From Zychaea mexicana (taxonomy: Eukaryota > Mucoromycota > Mucoromycetes > Mucorales > Lichtheimiaceae), in the NCBI RefSeq assembly GCF_025766255.1, contig NW_026516771.1:62001-126000 (forward strand): DNA of 64,000 nt, read 5' to 3'. Below the pieces are notes generated by a model. The model worked only from the letters and a program-made list of their open reading frames with translations. It was not told where the DNA came from and ran no database searches. Positions 48,380 through 59,100 of the stretch are shown here, in pieces; the stretch's first letter is position 1, and every line of letters starts with the position of its first letter. Position numbers and translations under genes: made by a program.

Positions 48380-50520
48380 ATTAATGCATCTTTGTCCTAT
48401 TTTTCAAAAAGGATTGAGCACTCATATGTGATGAGCACTTGGCATGCCGAAAATTGCCTCGTACAGATTTAGGATTTATTGTAGACGTTTTGTCGACACG
48501 CGGCCGACACAGCCGCCAAAATGCGTCATTCACGTTTAAGAGCGTTGTAAGAGTTGAGCGATTTGTAAAAAAGGGCCAAATCGCAAAATTTTCTTGCACG
48601 GGATAATCCCTGAGGATGACTGCATACCGATTCATCAGTAGATTGGGTATGCGCGCTCATCTTTGCAGTTGCAGCGCGTTCAAGATCGATCTCTGTTTGG
48701 ATCCGCATCGTCTTTAACGGTTGTCTCTCGATCGAGTGTGGAAAAGGCTACTTGCCCAATTTCGATTATCGTGTAGATTCGTTCGTGCAGCAAATGCGCG
48801 ATATGAAATGTGATTTCAAAGCCTAGAATTGAAGAAAAATGTGTAAAGGAACAGCATGCAGACACTAATGACCAAGAGTGTTACAGAATCCAACCCGTTC
48901 AAAAGTGTTTTTTTGTGTTGTATGCCCTTATCATGGAAAAGCATCCCGCTAAATTTGTTTGATGTCGATGCTCTCTTTGGAGAAAGTCGTCAGACGAAGC
49001 GCTGGGGGATAGAGCATTGTAAATATCGCTTAACCACGAGGAATTCCTAGTAAGCGCAAGTCATCAGCTTGCGTTGATTACGTCCCTGCCCTTTGTACAC
49101 ACAGCCCGTCGCTACTACCGATTGAATGGTCATAGCAAGCATAGGGGACGAGAGGTCTTGGACACAATCCATGATTTGCCGTGCACTGGACCTTGGCCTC
49201 CGCTAAAGCCTATCGATGGTCCAAAATGAGAGCTGGCTCATTTTGCTGACCACGGCATCTGGCCGCTGCCTAGGTGTCTCTGGAGCCATGATGATCTGAC
49301 CAGCGAAGGCGCTCGCCATTGGCCGGGGTTGGATAGAAAAAGGCGCGATAGGATCGGGTCGAAGAAGGTGCAGGTGAACTCATTCTCGCCAAGTTTGCTT
49401 TCATCTTTTAAATTGACTGCCGGGAGCCTGCCAAGTCTATATAAAACGAATCTAACAACGACGGGTCAAGTACAATGGGGGTTTTCTTCTTTCTTTTTTT
49501 TTGTGGCTTACGTGCTGATGATACCCTTGACAATGGCTTTCTTTACGGGATGGAGGTCGTTGGGCCAGTAAATGCAGTTGGAGTTATCCAATGCCTTGAT
49601 GCGTTTATTTGTATCGACGGGCTTTGATCTCTTCTGCCAAATTGTTCACTAAATGGGACAGCTTCAGAGATTCGTCTTCCTCCCAATCCAGCTTCTTGTC
49701 GAACGCGCTGTTTAGCAGAGCCTCCGACACCTTGTCCAGGTTGCTTATCCTAAAGTATTCAACAAGTATATTGCTATGATGGTTTGGGCAAAGCAAAATA
49801 AGCGAAAGGATTTCATGCAGTGAATGTCCGATTTTGAGCGGGCTCTCTGCGCTGGCCGCCTTTCAGGCCCCTTTTTGCGAGAAACCAGAAAAAGCATCTA
49901 AATGGTAAGCCTAGATTTGAAAACATGAGGGTATGTAAAAGAAGTGTGGTATGAAAGAAGCGGGGGGGGGGGTTGTCTGTAAAGCTTTCGGAAACGTTCA
50001 CATCAGCGACGGTCCGTTTTCTAAAGCTATGAGCAGCTTTGTCGAGGCACGGGGAGTCTTGATCAAGTTGTTCGATGTCTTGTTCGAGATTGGAAAAGGT
50101 CAAGGCATCTGTAGAGCTAGTTTGGGTATCTTCTGGTGAGCTCGTACTGTTGGTCTCACGCTGGTTGGTGATAGAGTCTGTCTCGGTGCGAAGCACGTTG
50201 TAGACATAGTCCAGGCAGCTTTTTCGCGTCTCGACCTTGGCAAGTTCTCTTTCTTTTTGCATCCAGAATCGCTTGTAGTAGTATGTAGCTTGTCTTTATA
50301 AACTTAAATCATTCGTAAATTGTATGTAGCTGCCTGGCAGATGCTTTTTGACAATGTTGCGGTATATCTGCGTTACCTTTTGCTTTTTCGGGAGACCATG
50401 GTACTCAACGAACTTCTTGAGTGTGAGTTGCGCCCGATTTTCAAAACATCATTGTGCGTCAGCAGCAAGGATACACCGTGGTTTTTGATTGGGTTGTGTA
50501 TCTTTAAGTAATAGTGGTTC
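48380..50520 (-). pseudogene. Decayed minus-strand coding sequence, unrecognised family
   Basis: Several protein-like blocks in consistent order on the minus strand: about 50475-50290 (TLKKFVEYHGLPKKQKVTQI..NIVKKHLPGSYIQFTND, ending at a stop), 50262-49965 (MQKERELAKVETRKSCLDYV..NSTSSPEDTQTSSTDALT), 49860-49605 (KIGHSLHEILSLILLCPNHH..FRISNLDKVSEALLNSAFD, ending ARRYK), then 48865-48526 in more than one frame (FEITFHIAHLLHERIYTIIE). The blocks have balanced composition unlike the surrounding sequence, and stops or frame changes separate them. I cannot name the family; it may be a lineage-specific repeated gene or part of a transposon. Possibly more than one gene is included. Confidence 0.4.
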
Positions 50521-50789
50521 AATCCTTGTCTTTGGTGTGTGGCCTTGGAACTTGGAGGGCCACAGTAAAAACAAAGGAAAAGTGGGAAGAGGTGCTGTAG
50601 TTTTTGGAGCGAGATAGAAAAAATTGCTTCCTAATGTCAGGCTATCTAAATTGGAGGAACAGTGCTCTTAGGATCTGTCGTGTTCTCACTATAAAATTTA
50701 CTCACAAAAATTGCCAAGATTGGCGTGCAAGATGCTGAACTGTTGTGGCTTCGACTAAAAATGATGTTTATCAAATATGTCTTTCTTTC

Positions 50790-51100
50790 AAGCAATCTTC
50801 GAAATGGTCAACAGAATGCTAAATATGTGCCTTCAGATGACGAATAGGTACAGCATTGCAAGCTTCATTAATCCGTGTCCTTAGGTCTTGCTTATCCGCG
50901 AACTGACTACGTTTGACCTTGTTCTTTACAACCGACCAGAATTGTTCAATTGGGTATAAGTTCTTGCGAATATGGTGGCAAACAGACACACTTCTATCCT
51001 CGTTCTACGATCAGTTCAATAATTTCACTTGGATATGAATTGGTGCATTATTCACAATGACATATTATCCTTTGATCTCTCGGTTTTGACAAACAGACAT
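50790..51100 (-). mobile_element. Tc1/mariner transposase fragment, broken
   Basis: Minus-strand translation in pieces gives the end of a DDE transposase: GYYVIVNNAPIH (second catalytic Asp region, here Asn), then SEIIELIVERG, stop, KCVCLPPYSQEL, a frame change, PIEQFWSVVKNKVKRSQFAD (which includes the catalytic Glu) and DLRTRINEACNAVPIRHLKA. The string LPPYS.EL.PIE..W is characteristic of Tc1/mariner elements. Two frame changes and at least two stops make it dead. Confidence 0.8.
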
Positions 51101-51106
51101 CGGCTC

Positions 51107-51885
51107 CCCTTTGTAAATGTCGTCGGCACAGGCAATGTTGGTTAACCAGACTTGAAAACGTTCTGTATCGCTGGTGGATACATGTCTGAAGAAACGAATG
51201 ACAGCTACGACTGGTTTGTCAAAGGGCTTGAGCAAGTTGTTTGGCCCGCCAAGTCAAAAGGAAAGGTTGGTAAATTTACAGCGCCACATATCGAAGTTCG
51301 CCTTCAATGCAATCCGCAAGGAGCTTGTATATATCCAAATCGGATAAGAACCGACAACTGTCGATGTGCAGTCAAAGCTCATAACGGAATTCCTTGCTGT
51401 CACATGATACCATCTAAAGGAAAAATTCCTTTGAGCTCCATTATCCTTAGACGCTGGCATCTCCATCCTGAAAAAACAGCTCCTGAAGGTATAGATAATT
51501 AAAATACCACTCTTACTCGCTATACTAAACTGTGGTAACTTTATGGAGAGGAAGAAACAATCCACAGTAGCAGCAACGTTCTAGCGATTTCGAAATCCTA
51601 TTCTGCTCCCACCATGGAGAGTCGAATCGAGGCTGAGCTCACGCGTATACCACTATGTTGCATCGATTTCCTGACCAAAAGCAACGTCCAACTCTTCTAC
51701 GTCATTTGCAAGCCATCAGCGATGATCTTTTTATGGGAATCAGCAACTGGAGCAGCCAAAATCTCTACCAATAAAAGGCAAACCTAAGTGCAGCTCAAAG
51801 TGCGATCTTATTGGTTTGGAACACGAACAGAACGAAAGCAACAAGAAAGCCAAAACACACGTGGGTGGCGAACCAGTCGATATTT
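51107..51885 (+). mobile_element. MULE-type transposase remnant with SWIM-like zinc finger
   Basis: An open frame to 51502 contains a block resembling the MULE transposase core (KTFCIAGGYMSEETNDSYDW..FVKGLEQVVWP) fused directly to a SWIM-like zinc finger (CRCAVKAHNGIPCCHMI) and IPLSSIILRRWHL. Further along, 51650-51885 carries FPDQKQRPTLLRHLQAISDD and, in another frame, SLPIKGKPKCSSKCDLIG, like the basic C-terminal tail of such proteins. The central catalytic part appears deleted and the tail is frame-shifted. It abuts the Tc1 fragment, suggesting nested insertion. Confidence 0.65.
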
Positions 51886-52296
51886 GGTAATTAATAGTAT
51901 AATCATTGCTGTAACTGATCTTCTATTGTTATTACACATATGTGCAGTACTGACTAGGTTTATTCAGGGAGGGCAAGCATAAAGCTAAAGCTGACATCAC
52001 TACAATACCACTACCGCCACCGCCACCACAGCAACAGCAACAACAACAACTTATAATGCCGCCTTTTTGGTCATCCTTTTTGCCCGCTTCTTCACCATCA
52101 CCTTTTCCGCTCGATCCAGATCCGTCTTTTTGACAAAGATCGGATCGAGTAGACGGATCGCTGAGTGAGAATGACGAACCCTAATTAACGGTCTAGCAGT
52201 TGCAGATGAGCAAGATGCTGTTATACTTGAGTGCATCAAAAGGTACATCAGAATGCTATTTTCCTTAGCCAATTAAGTTTTCAGTTAAAGTTTTAG

Positions 52297-52452
52297 CAGT
52301 ACTTGATAACTCAATATTAAAATGAAAAAGTGATCACGTATCAAGTTATCGAGTCATCGAGTTTTTACTGCACACCAAAATGGTGACCTGAAAAGTCGAT
52401 CAAGTTATCAAATTATCAAGTTATAAAGTATCGAGTTATTGCGTGGACACTG
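52297..52452. repeat. AT-rich element with degenerate inverted ends
   Basis: The left end CAGTACTTGATAACTC and the reverse complement of the right end (CAGTGTCCACGCAATAACTC) share CAGT and the ATAACTC motif. The right end is followed by TA. The interior repeats TCAAGTTAT/ATCAAGTTA units several times. It could be an old Tc1-like miniature element. Confidence 0.35.
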
Positions 52453-53219
52453 TACTTGATTTCATCTGCCATCAACGACAGTTGAGGTCTTTTTGTAAAA
52501 ATCGTTGAGCATCTTTCTCCGTTAGCTAGGATTCTGACAGACTACTCTGAATGAACTTCAAGTTTACTAACTATTTTTTTTCTGCACATTTCTCAACGAA
52601 GCAATCAACTGGTCATGTCTGTCACTGTAGCTCATATCGCAATGGGCCATGTCCAATGAATTCTCGCAGTGTTCGCCGTAGAATATGCAACATATGTTTT
52701 AACCATGTATATTTGAATATTACTGCTGCAGCAGATTGCTTACTTTGAAAGCTACGGATAGTCCGTTTCTGTAGACCCTACTGCGCCTATGTTTTGCGTC
52801 TGTGACTCGAGCACCCATCGTAGGTGTACTGTAATCATAGAGAATGCCCACTTCTTAACCCTATCAACCGCGGTACTGTCTACTTTCTAATTTTTGGTGA
52901 TAATGCAACTTTCGCTGAAGATTACTGATAATCCTCCTCCTACACTTCCTAGCTACTACCTCGCCACCATCACCTGCACCTATCATCAACAGTTCGCCTC
53001 CACCAAATTCTCCTGTTGTCGCCGCCTCACCTTCACTAGGGTTTCGGGTTTAGGGGGGGGTGGTAGGGGGAACGCCCTAACGGGAGGGTCTGTGGGAGGG
53101 AACATCCCGCAAATATAATCATCAATGTTATATTAGCAAAAGCATCTCTAGATCGTAACAAATAATAGGGTTCCAGGTCTTTGGCTTAGTAAGTAAGTAG
53201 AGCGAGCAAAGCTGCTTTG

Positions 53220-53301
53220 TTTAGGGTGTAACAATCACATTTTTAAAAAGAATGATACAAGAGCGAACACAACGGCCTAGGTTTAGGGTGCAACAATCAC
53301 A
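53220..53301 (+). repeat. Direct repeat pair
   Basis: TTTAGGGTGTAACAATCACA at 53220-53239 and TTTAGGGTGCAACAATCACA at 53282-53301, one mismatch in 20 bp, 62 bp apart. Confidence 0.8.
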
Positions 53302-53639
53302 CCTTTCATAATGTCCGAAAATTTCCACCTCAACAAATTGTCCAATACCCATTTCAAGAGCAAGAGAATTCCACCTCTAAGATTCTGACCTCTAAATTTT
53401 GCGAAGAAACTGAACACGATCTGTTCAGTTGCGAGGATTGCCCGGTGTATTGGACATGAACTGTTTGAGAGTTCGGATTGCATTAACTTGCGTAACTGAC
53501 ACGGTAATAAGCTACAAACATATTCTTAAACTGAATGAGGTATTGCCTTTAGGCATTTTTAGAGCAGTGACGACATTGACGTTAAGACCAAAATAATAAA
53601 AATCACAATTCTCACCACTGTCACGCAGAACAAATTTTC

Positions 53640-53770
53640 AGCATTGTTTGAAGGTCAAAAGGGGGATGGTAGGGGGGTTTTGCCCCCACCCGGGGTCTGG
53701 GGCAGAGTCCCAGTAAACTGGTCCCTGGAGGACAGATGCTGACACGCAGCGAAGCGGAGGGACCAGTTCA
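53640..53770. repeat. GC-rich repeat block with hairpin
   Basis: A G/C-rich block (GGGGGTTTTGCCCCCACCCG and following) ends in a perfect 11-bp stem, AACTGGTCCCT at 53716-53726 and AGGGACCAGTT at 53758-53768, around a 31-base loop. A related G-rich block lies at 53035-53110. Composition differs sharply from its AT-rich surroundings. Confidence 0.6.
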
Positions 53771-54014
53771 TATTCGTATAACAATTGAATGTGCATTACG
53801 ATAAAGTTTTGATGTATCTGTGTTAAAAAAAGAAAAACCTGAGGCGAGAACATTTAGTGCACCTTTATATCCCTAGGAACGCCAAGGCTTGTGCAACAGC
53901 ACATCATAGGAAGACGACATGCGATTTGTCAGTATGACGGCATTTACCTTTAGAGCTTGCGACATGCGCTCTTGGACTAATGCGACATCGCTTACCTACC
54001 TGATAGATATTCAC

Positions 54015-54890
54015 TCAAACCTGCGCGACATCATTTTCTGGAAATACTGTATGTCAGCTGAACTATGGATAGGAACATAATCTATAACGAGATTATGTCT
54101 CCTCATTTCTGGATACCTGTCCATTTGATCAAGACTTCAAGTAGCTCAAGTAAAACCTTGTCACTCTTCCTGTGCTATAAAGCATTCGTCTCACTCTTGT
54201 GATAAGCTTTCTCTTTTGATATGCTTCGGCACTCTTCTCAAGCTAACATTAATCAGACCAGTAATGGATATGACACCTACAGTCGATGTTGTATTCGCCT
54301 CGGTTGTAGGAGTTGTGACTATTGCAGAGCTTCCTTTCTTTGACAAAGCCGTACCTCGTTTTTAAATAAATGTGAGACGCTGATTCATCAAGAAAGGCGC
54401 AACAATTTGTTGTGAAATCCAGGTCCGTTTGCTGCCATTTTGGACCTGATCGTTACGTTGCTCGCTATTTCTTTCCACTGGTTGGAATTGCGTCTGCTTG
54501 ATGGATATATTATACTGAGTTGTCATGAAGTTGAAGAGAAACATTATGATCTACAAAGTTCTGCAGTAAACTTCTGTCACTTCAGCTACAACAGAAAGTG
54601 GACAGTCAACAATATAGTAACCTGAATGGAAGTTTCTCATGCTCCTCCCCAAGAATACAAAGTAGACTTGATTTTAGCTGGTTCTCGAGGATGTTTCCAA
54701 AAGATCTTTGCGATAAAGTTTGACCCATCGCTGGGCCACACGAACATGAATACCTAATTATCTTGCAGCTGCAGAGTTTTCTCGTCATCATCAAAGTAAA
54801 ATGTTGTGTCTCGTCGCTTATTGAATAACTCCATATTAACAACATCATCCTCACTACAGTATGCCTTTCAGCTGCAGTTGAAACCATCGT
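54015..54890 (-). mobile_element. Tc1/mariner transposase remnant, frame-shifted
   Basis: Minus-strand pieces in order: an acidic lead (about 54860-54780), a helix-turn-helix block LGIHVRVAQRWVKLYRKDLL (about 54750-54690), VAEVTEVYCRTL, FMTTQYNISIKQTQFQPVER (54540-54440), the block ALSKKGSSAIVTTPTTEANT (about 54345-54270), GVISITGLINVSLRRVPKHI, and MDRYPEMRRHNLVIDYVPIH with the Asp of the second catalytic position (about 54115-54060). The C-terminal third with the catalytic Glu is missing or unrecognisable. At least three frame changes and internal stops are present. The blocks belong to the same broad family as the fragment at 50790-51100. Confidence 0.75.
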
Positions 54891-55299
54891 ATGAATAGTG
54901 TCTTTCTGGAGGTATATTCAATAGGAATTAAGTATGAGAACTTATTGTTTTCGATGGCAAATAGCTCTTCGTCAACAAACAAGGCACTTGGCTCAACTCC
55001 ATTCTCATAACGACACGTCCTTGCCCATTCTCGTAAGTGTTCGGGTTGGTGGAACGCTGAAAAGCCAAAAGCAAATTAGCTGCATGACCCATCACTGGTG
55101 TTGTGAAACCCTGCAGCAAAACCAACAACCACTGTTCTGTGCTTGTGCAACCCACACATCCACACAAGACAGAAGCAGCAGCAGCTGCTGCAAAGCCCTT
55201 GCAATTCCACACTCGCACACATTCTTTCTCTCGTTCAATTTTCTCTCGCATATTTTACACATTACACTCATTCAAACATAAAGTAATTCATCTTTCAAA

Positions 55300-55842
55300 A
55301 TGCACCGTTCGACACAATTGCTTTACTTTTTTCTCGGACTACTAGTCAGTTGCTGCTTTGTCGCTGTTGGCGTTCGGGCGATTGAAACAACCAGTTTACC
55401 GGGCACCCCAGTTTCGCCTTCGGGCGTTGTGTGCATTCAAGTCGTCTGCCCGGATCCCGGTGTCGATGGCTCAGCGACGTGTCCTGAACGATGCAATGGC
55501 AACTGCAATATAATCCAAAACGCTTGCTGTCCCCAAAACTCAGTGGCCGTATGTGCTGACGAAGCTGGTGCATCTTCGGGGGCTGGACAACCACAAGCTT
55601 CTTCTACTACTTCCGGACCCGTTCCAACAGCAGTTTCATCGTCATCGAGTTCACACATAGTAGCATCATCCTCGCCTTCATCATCACTACCAGCAAGTTC
55701 AGCATCACCACCACCAGCAGAAACAACAGATTCAACATCCTCTACGGAAGAAACCCCAGAGGGCAGTTCGGATTCTTTAAAGTTACCCTTTTTCGTATTA
55801 CCCTTGTTTATGATCCTCGTTACCAAGCTTTTGTTGCTATGA
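55300..55842 (+). CDS. Ser-rich secreted, probably GPI-anchored surface protein
   Basis: Single-exon protein of 180 residues. The N-terminal hydrophobic segment (LLYFFLGLLVSCCFVAVGVR) is a signal peptide with likely cleavage near residue 28. Residues 45-85 form a small Cys-rich module (VCIQVVCPDPG, CPERCNGNCNIIQNACCP, VCAD). Residues about 90-160 are Ser/Pro/Thr/Ala-rich and likely heavily O-glycosylated. The C-terminus is hydrophobic (LPFFVLPLFMILVTKLLLL) after a Ser-rich spacer, which fits a GPI-attachment signal. This is the layout of a fungal wall or membrane surface protein; its function is unknown. Confidence 0.85.
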   Translation: MHRSTQLLYFFLGLLVSCCFVAVGVRAIETTSLPGTPVSPSGVVCIQVVCPDPGVDGSATCPERCNGNCNIIQNACCPQNSVAVCADEAGASSGAGQPQASSTTSGPVPTAVSSSSSSHIVASSSPSSSLPASSASPPPAETTDSTSSTEETPEGSSDSLKLPFFVLPLFMILVTKLLLL

Positions 55843-56122
55843 TTCTACTCTTCTTCTTTATTTAAACACATCAATATCCTGATGTATGTGTTTTAACTCG
55901 TGTATATTACAAAGTAAAACCCAAGTCTCAAAGAAGTGAGAGAAACGGTGGGTGGGGGGTGGAGGCGGGGACAGTGCATTTATATACAACCCTTTCACCC
56001 AATGACGTGGTGGAAGCTGAAAAGATGCTAAAATAGCTGTGTAATGCGGGTGCCTTTTTTTTTTCTGCCAGCACTTTCTTTTAATACCGAACAAAAAATA
56101 ACTTACTGCAGCGGATTTGCTG

Positions 56123-59100
56123 ATGCTGTCATTGGACCAACATGTTCGGTGCTGGCCATCAAGTCTTGGAGCAAATTGCCTCTTGTTTTTCTTTCTGATA
56201 TGTTCGTTAGCGAGTATTAAAAGTATTGCTGCCGGCAGTGTTGACGATACGGACCATGTAATGACGGAACGACGACGACTCGAGCTAAAGTATGGAGGGA
56301 GGAGATGGGGAGAGTTTTTTTTTCTGGGGGAGGAGCCATCGTCTATATACTGCTTATATATATATATATATATATATTAACACTGCAATGGTCTTGTCTT
56401 CTATGTCTGTGTGTGTGTGCGGTTATGTAGGGATATGACCAAAGTAAGAAAGATGGATATATGCAAAAGAAGTTTTCTGCTCGCAGACTGGTTTGTCGTA
56501 ACTAAACTACGCTCTTTGTCGTATACAGGAGATGTTCTATCATGGCTGGAGCAATTACTTGAAGCTTGCATATCCTGAAGACGAGGTATGGATAAAATAT
56601 TATACCAAACAGACAAAGCAGCCAACATCGGTAATGATTTCTTATCATCGTTTTTCGTTGTTCAGTTGAATCCAATATTATGCAACGGTCGCGGCAGTGA
56701 TAAATTCAACCCGTAAGCCATATCCGCTCTACTATGTGTAGCTGCATACATGACGTAAAAAAATAGTAGCTGACCATGAATGCCCATCGAGGATTTAGAA
56801 CCAACATCAATATCAACGATATACTAGGCGATTATTCGTTAACCGTGGTCGATACGCTAGATACCCTTGCGGTAAGTTTGTTTGATATCTAATAACAGAG
56901 CAAACCACCCCCCCCCGCTGATGAAGTAAATTTTTTCAACATGTATCTACAAAAATTAGATCATGGGAGAGCAAGAGTTATTCGAGGATGCTGTCAACAG
57001 AGTGTTACGAGACGTCTCATTCAATCAGGACAACAAAGTCCAAGTTTTTGAGTCCAATATTCGTGGATTGGGTGGATTGGTAAATGGCTATTTTAGCTTG
57101 TTCGATGTACGGGGTGGAAAAAAAGAGAGCGTGCGCCTGTGGATCCGCTCGGAGTAATATAACAAAGACTAAACATAACGTTCCATTCAGTTATCCGCAC
57201 ATATTCTAGCTTCAGACCCGACGTATGGTCATATGATTGTAGGGTATCAAGGTGGATTGTTAACTCTAGCTCAAGACTTGGCGGACCGTTTGATACCCGC
57301 TTTTCAGTATTCAAAAACTGGGTTACCCTATCCAAGAGTAGGTTTAATTGGGGATATGAAAACGGTTTTCTTTCTCTTTCCTTTAATTTATGGACTTTTA
57401 TCTATTCAGGTCAATCTCCGTCATGGTGTGCCACGAACGGAAACAGTTGAAACCTGTACTGCAGGAGCGGGTAGTCTGGTATTAGAATTTGGTGTGTTGA
57501 GCAGGTTGACAAACAACACCTATTACGAGGTAAAAAAAAAGCTTAATAGGTCAGAAGTTCATAATAAAGAGAGAAAGCTAAACTGTATATACTTAGGATG
57601 TGGCCAAACGTGCATTAAACGCCTTGTGGAACCGTCGATCCGATATCGACTTACTTGGCAATGTCATCAACATCCAGACCGGTCAATGGATTCATACTGC
57701 GTCCTCTACAGGTGCAGGCATCGATTCCTATTTTGAATACTTGTTAAAAGCCTACATCTTATTTGGCGAACCCGAATACCTGGACATGTTTGACGACGCG
57801 TACAAGGCCATTATGCAACACGTGCGGGATCCATCCGGCTACTTGTATCGGAACGTCCACATGAGTTCAGGTGCCTTGATGGCTACATGGATCGACAGTC
57901 TAAGTTCTTTTTGGCCAGGCGTCCAAGTGCTTTACGGTGATTTAGATTCGGCCATCAAGGGCCATCTTGTGTTTTACAATATTTGGCGTCGATACCATGG
58001 ATTACCGGAACGATTCGATTACTATCGCAAAACAGTCGATATTGGTTTTTATCCCCTCCGGCCAGAGTTTATTGAGTCTACGTATTATTTATATCGCGCG
58101 ACCCGCGACCCGTTTTATCTGCATGTGGGTGAAATGGTTCTGGAGGATTTGAATAATCGGACTCGGTTGCCTTGTGGGTTTGCGACGATTGGAGATGTTC
58201 GCACGGGCCGGTTGGAGGATCGAATGGAGAGTTTCATGTTAAGTGAAACGCTTAAATATCTCTATCTCCTTTTTGACACTGGTAAGCTTTACGCTCATGG
58301 ACTCAAGGAGGAAGGGGGAGGAGAATAACCGCCAGATAGACTGATGTTGATGACACCGAACAAACAGATAATGCATTCAACAAACTAGACTCAAACTTTG
58401 TTTTTACTACTGGTAAGTATAAAAGGGGGCCGAAATGTCATTTTGGTATGTGTTTGCTAAACGATTGATATCATGTAGAGGGACATTTCTTGCCGCTGGC
58501 TGGCCATCTCTTGAAGAAAAACGCCCCATCATCATCATCACCATCCACAACAGCCACCTGTCTTCCATACAATATCGTCACCACTGCTACTACAAGCCAT
58601 CCTACTCCACACCACCTAGACTTATCGTCGATCCCTTATCGTCCCGAAACCGATTTTGCAGCAGCTATTGTGGGCTATAACAACAATAACAACGAGGAAG
58701 GAGGAGGAGGAAGAAGAGCATCTGATCTGTTATTACATCCACAGGGTCACTGCGTTTCGCCCCATACGGTGGCACAACAACAATCTTTTGAATTGTCATT
58801 CGGTACGGACGCACGGACCACCACGGCCAACCAAAAGTTTCATCGCCAATCGCCTAAATTTGTCGACCTCGTAGGTGGATTCCTTGCTAAATCACTCTCT
58901 GGATTAAAATTGGAAATCACAAAACGACCACAACGGACAGGTGGAGGATTCCAAGTCACTCGAGGTTAGTTATTCGATGCTAGTACTATTACTACTACTA
59001 GTATACATACACACACACACACACACACACTTTCTTTCTTTCTCTCTTTCTCTCACTTATATATACTGTTATCACCCAATTCGTTGTTTTTTCTTGCTGA

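Larger units (their letters stand above)
47895..55299. other. Transposon graveyard, gene-poor
   Basis: About 7.4 kb with no intact gene. It contains decayed coding sequence (48380-50520), a Tc1/mariner fragment (50790-51100), a MULE fragment (51107-51885), an AT-rich repeat element (52297-52452), GC-rich repeat blocks (53035-53110 and 53640-53770), and a second Tc1/mariner remnant (54015-54890). The last 300 bp is the promoter of the surface protein gene. Confidence 0.75.

Noticed and set aside
53040..53060. Telomere-like GGGTTTCGGGTTTAGGG
   Set aside because: Only two imperfect units, inside a GC-rich repeat block; no tandem TTAGGG array.
54934..55281. 115-codon frame before the surface-protein gene
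   Set aside because: Cys/His/Ser-rich reading of promoter sequence directly upstream of a clear start codon; no family-like motif.
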